Of a stretch of DNA of 64,000 nt, positions 46,480 through 64,000 are shown piece by piece. This DNA is from Enoplosus armatus (Eukaryota; Chordata; Actinopteri; Centrarchiformes; Enoplosidae), in the NCBI RefSeq assembly GCF_043641665.1, contig NC_092194.1, forward strand, positions 14,614,798-14,678,797. Reading direction: 5' to 3'. Every line of letters starts with the position of its first letter. The first letter of the stretch is position 1. A program made the position numbers and the translations under genes. The notes under the pieces were generated by a model. That model made no database searches. It saw only the letters and a program-made list of their open reading frames with translations, and had not been told where the DNA came from.

Positions 46480-46710
46480 CTGGAACAGTCGAATAAGGAA
46501 TTAGTTAATAATTTAAGTAGAAATGAAAAACATTTACTTGTTCCAGCTTGTTCAGTGTGAGGATTTGCAGCCTTTTTTCTGATTTATATCGTTGTAAATT
46601 GAATATCTTTGGAGTTTTTTGACTGCTGGTCGCATAAAACAAAACATTTGAAGACATCGTCTTGTGTTCTGGGACATTTTTCACTATTCACTGCAGCCTG
46701 AGTCTGTTAT
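46480..46710. repeat. Dispersed repeat, family R2
   Basis: Contains TTGTAAATTGAATATCTTTG, GGTCGCATAAAACAAAACAT and TTGAAGACATCGTCTTGTGT blocks shared with the other R2 copies. Confidence 0.6.
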
Positions 46711-47829
46711 GCTACAAGTAATGGTGTGACTGTCTTAGGTGGCAGAGTGGTGTTCAAACCACTACAAACAGGAAATATATAGAGGTCAGAGGTCAGCATT
46801 GTGATTCATAATTAGATTCCTGAGCAGGTTGAAATCCCTGTAAATCCTTGTAAAGTGTCAAAAAGTAACGTATTAATTAACTAATATAGGTGAGGATTGT
46901 TTGCCCTGATTGTTGCAATACATGTTGCATTTTGCACCCAACCTCCCCTCCGAGTGGCTGCATGTTGCTGATGTTTTCATTAACACAGAAGGAGGCACTG
47001 TTTTCCAGTTTCAGCTGCTTTGTAAACTTCCAGTGAGAGCAGTTTATCACATGATTATGACCTGAAATAATAAGCTACTAAGGGATTTTTTTGCCTGTTG
47101 AAAATAGGGTGGGACTGTTAATCGATGTGTCATTCACGGAGGGCCAATTGTGTATTCAGTTTTTATTTCAACAAAAAAAACCCTCTGATTTTAGTTGGAA
47201 AACTAAAAAGCTAATCCACTTGGACCACCATGGGAAATTGTTGACTACAACAGCATAAAACAAAAATTAGACACAAAGGTTCATGGATTCATCCTGGCTC
47301 TTCAGATTTTAAGCCTAATTTATGTGTCCACTCTGTGCTTCTTACTCAGACTAAAAACGAGAGTGTGCAGAGGGCTCTAATCACTTGAACAAACACAGAC
47401 AATTTGCCAACCTTGCCCCGTTTTTCAGTCTTTCCACAGACGAGGAGGTGTCCCACTATACATTGTAATCTGTCATTGGAGGAAAGCGCTGTCAATCACA
47501 GCTCCTTGTGTCGGCGTGGATCCGCATCAGCCGTACGCAACCACAGCTGCGTCAAGACGCACGGAGATTAACCGGAAAACAAGACAGCGTTTGCGGATCA
47601 AAATAAAAGCACAAACGTTAGTCATTTAGAAACCATGTATTGGGCGTGCTTCACACAATCTCACTAATACAGAAATCGTGGAATTATTATTTTATACAAT
47701 CTTTAAAAACAGTAGATTCGTTTTTGTTTGATAAAAATACTCTTTATTCTTGTTTTCACCTTGAAATTACATGCTCCATTTTACTGCTTTATTGTGACAG
47801 GACTAACCAGAAGCTGTATGTGCTGTTGT

Positions 47830-48033
47830 TGTGAACTTGACTCTGGTCGCCATCGTCATCATCTGTACGCACGGCGGCGACAGGAGCTCCTGAATCGGCA
47901 GGGACGGGTCTCCCACCGCTATCCCCTTCTCAATGCGAGGAAAAAACACCAACAGAGAGTAGAAACACACCGGCGATTCCCCCCAACGAAAGTCCCTCTG
48001 GAAACTCCGATGGATTAATCTGATTTGTCTGCG
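47830..48033 (+). other. fyn: Candidate 5' noncoding first exon of fyn
   Basis: A GC-richer, CpG-containing segment ends in a good donor (TTGTCTGCG followed by GTAAGC at 48034). The fyn start-codon exon has its acceptor only ten bases upstream of ATG, so at least one untranslated exon must lie upstream. Mammalian FYN has several. The 5' limit is arbitrary, and an open frame across the segment is judged to be chance. Confidence 0.45.
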
Positions 48034-48131
48034 GTAAGCACGCTTTTTTTTCTCCTCCTGTGTTGAATTTCAATTGGTGCACCCGCCTTGTCCCCTATTT
48101 TGCGCTGTGGACTGCGAGATGAATTCATCTC

Positions 48132-48132
<1 letters not shown>

Positions 48133-48162
<30 letters not shown>
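48133..48162. repeat. GA microsatellite
   Basis: Fifteen GA units, 100 bases past the candidate fyn first exon. Confidence 0.95.
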
Positions 48163-48164
<2 letters not shown>

Positions 48165-48363
48165 CAGAGGAGATAAATAACACATTGTGGGTCGCTGCAA
48201 TCCAGCCAGTATTCACTCCAGTCATTCTGCAGATGTAGGCGCGTGTATTTGACGGATAAGTTTGCCCTCAGACGGGCAGAGAGAGCAGAGAGAGTGGTAG
48301 TGGTCTCGTAATTGTGGATGGTGTTTTGCAGTGCTGTGATTGTGGAGAGGGGGCTCTTGTGTT

Positions 48364-48384
48364 GCAGCAGCAGCAGCAGCAGCA
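48364..48384. repeat. CAG triplet repeat
   Basis: About seven GCA/CAG units in the presumed first intron of fyn. Confidence 0.9.
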
Positions 48385-48624
48385 GGGATGGATGCGCTGC
48401 AGGGCAGAGCTGACCACTGAGGCCATGCACACACACATGATAAACGCCACAATGGCCTGCAGACAGCCTCATATTGATTCACCCCAAAATGATTGTCTAA
48501 TGCTTCAAGCTAATTGCATTGCCACGCTGTTAAATATCCAATTAAAGCTGTCCTAATCGGGTTATCTGATGTGTCTGGAGGTGCAGCCATCCATCTTGTA
48601 GGCAAACACCGGGGATGATATAAA

Positions 48625-48639
48625 GTGTGTGTGTGTGTG

Positions 48640-48671
<32 letters not shown>
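48625..48671. repeat. GT microsatellite
   Basis: More than twenty GT units with one GC interruption. Confidence 0.95.
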
Positions 48672-49079
48672 CAGCTGCGAGGCTTCAGCTCAGTTTTATC
48701 CATGTGCAGTAAGTTAGGCAGTAGTTGTGTGTCGGTTTGTAAATATGCACTCAGCCGCCTGAAGCTGTGAGTATTCAGCCTGTCATTGGTCCATGAATGA
48801 CTATAATTGGTCTGCGTGATATGTATGAAATGTGGATGAAAGGAGTTGCATACTATGGTTCATGGACCATACATGTCCCCCAGGCCCTCTCTGTCCACAC
48901 CGTTGAGCCTACTTGTTTAGACATACTGGCACGTAAGCTGCTACTTGTGACTTTGTGTCATCACAAAGGTGAAATATGTTTTATTGATTACTTTAGTTCA
49001 AGCAAAATGTGTTCAAGATATGTAGTAGTAGTAGTTTGCCTGTTTTTGTGTTAGTCAACAAATGTCAAACATGTGGTGG

Positions 49080-49275
49080 TTTCTGCTTTTCCTTTTCTTA
49101 ACATCATTGTAAACTGAATATCTTTCAGGTTTTGCTGATCAGACAAAACAACACATTTGTAGACGGCCTCTTGTGTTCTAGGAAAGTGATGGGAATGTTT
49201 CGTTACAGACTAATTGATTAATCAAGAGAGTAATCTGCAGATGAATATATTATGAAAATAATCATTAGTTGCCAT
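49080..49275. repeat. Dispersed repeat, family R2
   Basis: TTGTAAACTGAATATCTTTC, CAGACAAAACAACACATTTG and GACGGCCTCTTGTGTTCTAG match the other copies of R2. Confidence 0.6.
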
Positions 49276-49289
49276 ATTTTCAATTTTGG

Positions 49290-49350
49290 CAGATTATTTA
49301 TTGTATAATTTCCCCCTGGGGATCAATAAAGTATTTCTGATTCTGATTAA
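49290..49350 (+). repeat. 3' tail of a LINE/SINE-type retrotransposon
   Basis: TTCCCCCTGGGGATCAATAA followed by AGTATTTCTGATTCTGATT, a small hairpin plus short tandem tail that resembles the 3' end of fish non-LTR elements. Only the tail is present. Confidence 0.55.
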
Positions 49351-50604
49351 ATTCATAAAATGTCAGTGACAAATATCCATCCGGGTGTCCCAGAGAGACA
49401 TCTTCAAATGTCTTGTTTTGGAGAATTTTTGGCATTAAATGCTCACAAAAATTCTCAAAACAGTTTCCAATTCACTTTCTTCAGATGATCTACTAATGGA
49501 TGAATCATCTGATCGCTGCAGCTCCACATGCAGCACTCACACACCACGTGGCTGCACTTTCTATCAACCCAAGTGTTATTCAGTTCCACCAGAAAACTTC
49601 CAACCTCCATCGCTGTAGACCCACCACATCATTATTTCCAGTGGATTCTTATGCTGAACGTTGCCCTCCACTGGCACCAGATTTGGAAAGAACCGTTTAA
49701 ACCCCCCCAGCACGGACTGACAGGCACGAGCAGCGAGAATCTGCTCCTGTTTGTGGAAAAAAAAAAGAAAAAAGTTAATGTTTTTCTAATTTGCCCTTTT
49801 CTCCCATTTGGAAAATATTCATCTACTAGGCACAAATCTCACTGACTGAATGGACATTTACAATGGGCTCAGTGATTTAACAACATGACTCAACATACTC
49901 AACTGTGAACAATGTGGCACCAAAACACGGCGAGGCTTAAACCCACACGTACATACTGTATGAAGCTCAGCTGTGGATTTTATAACCAGCTCATTCAGTA
50001 CGTGAAGAATGCTTTGAAAGCCTTAACACTGCGTTTCATTGTGCTCATAATCTTGTAGCATAGTGAAATGTGGCCATTGTCTTGTTGTTGATGCGCTGAA
50101 TGAACTCACTTGTCCGACACAAGCAAATATTGTAACTATTCAGAGAATGGCAGCCATAAGGAGGAGTTGTACCAAATCCAGTTAACACAGCAGCGAGTTT
50201 CATGTGCATTCAAATGGCACACAAGTGAGAATGATCCTCTTTTAGGTCACTTCTTTGATGAATGAACAGAAAGTTGTGTTTTGGAGTTGAATAAGGTCGT
50301 CGCAAGTGCGTCTACAGTAGGAGGGGTGTGGGAGGTTTGACCTTGTTATGTGCCCTGTCAGTGATCTGAGTGTAAAGGGACCCCACACACTTCAAATTAG
50401 ACAGAGCTGTCTTGTTGAAGGCTGTGTTGAATTGCAAAATGATTGCATTCTGGAGAGATTTTTAAGTTAATAATGAAAGCGTTCTTAGATGTAACAACCA
50501 GTTGGGCACAGTTTGTGAGTCAAATCTCAAGCACTGATGCTAACTAATAAAGAAAAGAAATAACATCAGGTCTGCTTGTTGCCAATTAAATAGTGTGTTC
50601 CCAC

Positions 50605-50905
50605 TGGAGCTGAAACCATTAGCCTATTATTTTGAACTATTTTTCAGTTCATAATCATCTTTTCAGTTATTTTTCAAGAAAAAATGACAAAAGTCCGACT
50701 TCTTAAATGTCAGGATTTGCTGCTTTTCTTTATCATATATTATTGTTTTTGGCAAAATGATGCAAACACTCCAAGTTGACATCTTCAAATGTCTTGTTTT
50801 GTCCGACTTACAGTCCAAAACTCAAAGATCTTCATTATACAATCGTATAAAACAGAAAAGCAGCAAATCCTCACATTTGAGAAGCTGTGAACAGAAATGT
50901 GCTCT
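50605..50905. repeat. Dispersed repeat, family R2
   Basis: GACATCTTCAAATGTCTTGT, TTTGTCCGACTTACAGTCCA and CACATTTGAGAAGCTGTGAA are shared with the 53640-53840 copy; the 5' part has TTTTCAGTTCATAATCATCT. Confidence 0.6.
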
Positions 50906-53639
50906 TGATTATTTCAGTCCACACGCATCATTTCTTTTCAGACCGCACATATGTCTGTTTCTCAGGCCTGACTGACTGTTGAATCCGTCCATCAGTCACG
51001 CTGTGTGACCCTGACATGTCTGCCCTTTTTAATTTAGTGTATTGATCTCGCAGCTTTATTATAAATGGCCGAGTATCTCATTATGGCTCCCAGCTCTGTG
51101 TGTTGCTGTAGATGATTAACACTTGTGCCTGTGTAGCATCAAAATAAAGGCCGTCTGATGTAGTAGCACTAACCCTGTTACTTTGTGTTCAGATAATATT
51201 GCCTTCTTCAATATCTTCATTTCTCTTCACTTCCTGATGTGAAGGAATCTCGCTGAAGCGTTGACAAATGCTATTCAACAGATTTGGCCAGACATCAAAG
51301 TCAGATTTCAGACTGCATCTTGAGCCAATCAAGATGAGAAGTTTTAATATGATACCCCTGCCTGTCATGTTTCCGTGTGAAAGTCGAGTCCTCCCTCTCT
51401 GTCCTCTTCTCTGTTGCCTTTTGCTATTAACTGTTACAGCACACTACGTGGCTGCGATCCTGTCCCCATTGGACCTTCCTTATCACGCCAGTGTGGTCCT
51501 CTCGGAGGCAAGCTGTACATTTGGGTCTGAAAATAGCGTGATGAGTGTTCTCGCAGGCTGAGGTGGTCATGCGATACCCAGGCCGTGCCACAGAGAGGAA
51601 CAGACCCTGCGGCTGCGATGCCATCATCTGCTTTTCCTGGGGGGAGGGAGTTGTGCCGCAGGTCGGGCATGTCTAGTGTGTGTCCCTGAAACGCAGGGAA
51701 ACTCTCACCTGAAATCATTATGTTGCAGGGCTTTGTCTTGACATTTTGATATGATCCACAGCGTCAATTCATGCGTGTAATTGAATAAGAGAGAAGTCCC
51801 TCGGATCTGTTGCTAAATGTGATAAATCTGCCTGTTGCTGTCGAATGCACTTGAGCTAAACTTGATGAATCTAAATGTTTCAAAGATAGTGGATTTCTTT
51901 ACTCATTCGGCAACTTCAGTCACAACACAAAGTGCACACAGACACGATTCATATACAAATGTTTACTAAGTGAGCACCACGCCAGAAAAAACAACACCAC
52001 AAAGGGAACATATGTATATAAACAATACAAGATGGCCTAGTTTCTGTGCAGCAGAATGGTTACAGATATGTTAAAGCTATGGTAGCTCCCTGGCCTTTTT
52101 ACTTCAAGAGCAGGAAGATTTTCATAATCCCCCACAGGCAGCACAACGACGACGTGAGATCTCCCCTCATTTACTGTGATCCCTCCAGGAGTGGATGCAG
52201 TGCTATTTCAATCACTGCAGTTAAAGAGAAAATCTGCCAGAAAACAGACTTAACCTGTGTTATCCCAGTCAGTTCAAGTAATATTTCCTTGCTTGTGCAA
52301 TGCTCCTCCAAAGCTGTCAAAGATTTGAATATGTTACTAAGTCTGTTTTCATCAAGCAAGAGGCTGGTCTGGACTGGATGTCTGTGGACTATGTTAATTT
52401 ATGTGCATATAGGTTTTGTTTTAGACTAATGCCACAAGCTTTTGAAGTATTTTCATCAGTTGTTTCGTCTGTAAATTGTCTATAAAGTGTAAATGCATAT
52501 CACAGTATCCCAGAGCCCACAATAATGTATTTTTAAATTGCTTGTTTAGTCCAAACAACTAAGAAAAACAGCAAAAACAACATTTGAACTGGAACCGGTG
52601 AACCATTTTTACATTATAACTGTAAACAGACTTCACTTTCTCATTTCTGCTGTGCATTCAGGCTCGTGCATTTCCCCTTAAATGGAAACTTTAGGCTAAA
52701 CATGTGTTTTAAGGTGGATTTTCACTTTAAATATACCTGCTATAGTGTAGAGAGGTGTGCTATAAATACCAGAAGATAGTAAATGTGGATATTAATGTCA
52801 TGGAAGATTATTTGGTTTTTTTTAAGGATTACGGGAGACTCAGCAGTCCTCCTCCTCTTCTGTGTATTTCAGTCTGTGGTCTGGGCTTATACTGTAACGC
52901 TACCGCTGGGCTTGTTTCTTTCTGGGTATTTAATGGGGTTTTATTGGCAGTAATGAATCACAATGATCTCCTCCTCTCAGCAAATATAGGAGTGGAGAAA
53001 CTGAAAACGCTGTGCACAGGAGGTGATTTCTGGTTTTGGTAGGCAGATATTTTATACTTCCATGTATCTGTGGGCTGCAGATGTGTACTTGTCTGCATCA
53101 CAAAGTAGTTATGTTTTTAGACAAATATGTGAACATACAGCAACATAGGTAAGCCAAATTCAAACCGATGTTGCTGTTGTTTTGATAAGTGATATTTGGA
53201 CTGTGATAGTGCGCTTTTTTTTGTCATCACTATTACAGTCTGTCGTACTTTAAAGAGTCTTGTTTAAGTGTAAATTCAATCTCAAGCATAAAGTCCACAG
53301 ATGAATCCATGATAAAAAGGCATCATGGACATGGAAATGACAAATGTGACACTGTTTACGCCGGCCAGAGTACTGGGTGCTTTCAGAAAAGTGAAATACT
53401 GATACAACTTCAACTACTCCAGCTGCATACACTGTAGGCCACTTAACTTTGCCGGTACCCTGTTGCAGTGCTCACAGTGTGCAGCAAGTGACACATCTGT
53501 TTGCACTTTTTTCTGATGTTTGGTTTCGTGTTAGTAAATGTAAAACAGGCCTGAAGGAATTTGGTCATATACTCTGTAGCTTTCCTTGCACTCATTAAGC
53601 TCAAGTGTCCTTCAGGACACGCCTCTGATTCCAGCTCAT

Positions 53640-53840
53640 TTTGGGGCTGTGAAACTAGTTTCCAGAGGCCATAGTGACATCTTGAAATGTCTTGTTTTGT
53701 CTGAGCAACAGTGCAAAACTCAAAAATATTTAGTTCACTGTCATAGAAGACTAAGAAAACCAGAACATTTTCACGTTTGAGAAGCTGTAACCAGTGAACT
53801 TTCTATAGTCAGCGACTAATTGTTTCAGCTCTAAATCAAA
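53640..53840. repeat. Dispersed repeat, family R2
   Basis: TGACATCTTGAAATGTCTTG, AACAGTGCAAAACTCAAAAA, CACGTTTGAGAAGCTGTAAC and GCGACTAATTGTTTCAGCTC align with the other R2 copies. Confidence 0.6.
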
Positions 53841-54829
53841 TGTACTGTAAAACTGTTCCCTCCAAAATTATCTTTAGATGTGATGCTGCTGGTTATTTCT
53901 ATATTATACATTGCTCATTTTCACTCATCCTGACTGTTTTGTCTATATCATCGGCAAATTCATTGTTCATAATATTATCGTTCTTCTTGTCACTTTGAGT
54001 TGCAGCCCTGGCGTTTGCCCCTCGCGCCACCTCTCTCCATCCACAGACACTGTAAACAAGTGTGTTTCCAATTAGCCGTCTCTGAAGTCAGCTGACCCGC
54101 TAAAGCTCTTCCTTGTCGTGTTGTACCGGCTCTGTGAGCTTCCAGGGCTTAAAGGGGGGCACGGTGAGCCTGAAATGTGCATTAGTTTAACTGGGTCTTT
54201 AAAGACAGTAAGGCTCTTTTTAATTGGCAAAGCAGATTGCCTCTCTCATTACAGAAACTGGTTTAGCTTCGCTTTAGTGAGGCCAAATGCTCCATCAGTC
54301 CCCCTCATGAGGCTCAGTGTAGAACCAGGGAATGGTTTGCTGTTAAGGGTCTTTATACATTTAACTCGGTGCTGTGAATCTACAGATAGGTGTGTGGTTC
54401 CTTGTAAAGAAAACAAAAATAAAGTGCATGCCAACTTGTATACGCAATGGCTGGGTGTAAATTCTTCTCACAAGTGTGGCCGTGCAATAAGATGGAAAAG
54501 TAAACCATGATCATTACTGCTGATAAACTGGATATTCTCAGCATAAAGTATCTCACGGCAACATCGACGTGTACACATATTACCTGTACACTGCAGCTAT
54601 GTCACATTATGTTCCTCTGTATAATTAGTAATGGAGTTTAAAGTATCATGTTTAATTTCAGCCTAATTGAAATATTTTTCACAAGGCTCTCTGTAACTCT
54701 CAGAGGAATCTCTGAAATAATGGAATATTGAATCATAATTTCCCCAATGGAGACAGCTTCTGTGCTATTATTTCACCTACGTACTAATTTCATCTGTCTC
54801 TTTCTCTCTCCACCCACAGAAAGTAGAGA

Positions 54830-64000
<9,171 letters not shown>

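Larger units (their letters stand above)
44481..47500. other. Intergenic DNA between marcks and fyn
   Basis: The two genes diverge from here. It holds a compound GT/GA microsatellite at 45705-45764 and an R2 repeat at 46480-46710. No coding exon recognised. Confidence 0.5.
48034..54819. other. Presumed long first intron of fyn
   Basis: About 6.8 kb with GA, CAG and GT short repeats near its 5' end, three R2 repeats and a short non-LTR retrotransposon tail. Other stretches (for example 51000-51130 and 54060-54250) are more complex in sequence and could be regulatory, but nothing specific was identified. Confidence 0.5.

Noticed and set aside
47728..48018. 96-codon frame overlapping the candidate fyn first exon
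   Set aside because: The Arg/His-rich composition comes from a GC-rich UTR-like segment; the frame does not join the fyn coding exon.
51268..51561. 97-codon frame with a hydrophobic stretch in the presumed fyn intron
   Set aside because: The hydrophobic run resembles a membrane segment, but there is no homology, no splice context and no codon evidence.

Overview
This window is vertebrate nuclear DNA, almost certainly from a ray-finned (probably percomorph) fish. It has small exons with GT/AG borders, AT-rich introns, an intact Tc1-like transposon, many short non-autonomous repeats and CA/GA microsatellites. The gene order fhl, tgfbrap1-like, col10a1, marcks, fyn partly matches human 6q16-6q22 (FHL5, COL10A1, MARCKS, FYN), but the fhl/tgfbrap1 pair also mirrors the human 2q12 neighbours FHL2 and TGFBRAP1.

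Layout. 0.04-0.16 kb: arm of a dispersed foldback repeat. 1.4-3.1 kb: complete Tc1 element with a full-length transposase on the minus strand. 6.6-9.0 kb: five coding exons of a four-and-a-half-LIM gene (281 aa). 10.7-15.7 kb: eleven exons of a complete, divergent TGFBRAP1-like gene (838 aa). 15.7-33.4 kb: gene-poor interval with dispersed repeats, a 475-bp noncoding duplication, microsatellites and one orphan TATA-like promoter candidate. 33.4-38.6 kb: collagen X gene (TATA box, noncoding exon, two coding exons, 647 aa). 38.6-41.5 kb: repeats, including a hairpin MITE nested in another repeat. 41.5-44.4 kb: marcks on the minus strand (228 aa, two exons). 44.4-47.5 kb: intergenic. About 47.5-64 kb: fyn, with a candidate noncoding first exon, a roughly 6.8-kb first intron and nine coding exons from the myristoylation signal to the activation loop. 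The last coding exons lie beyond the right edge.

The genes do not form a pathway. They have separate roles: LIM scaffold in muscle and nucleus; endosomal tethering; hypertrophic-cartilage matrix; PKC-regulated actin and PIP2 buffering at the membrane; Src-family signalling. The most informative points are the divergent fhl/tgfbrap1-like pair, the intact Tc1 transposase, an extra proline in the MARCKS effector domain, the absence of a visible FynT-type alternative exon, the noncoding duplication and several foldback elements. Exon borders were placed by reading splice sites and protein similarity by eye; no alignment or database search was run.
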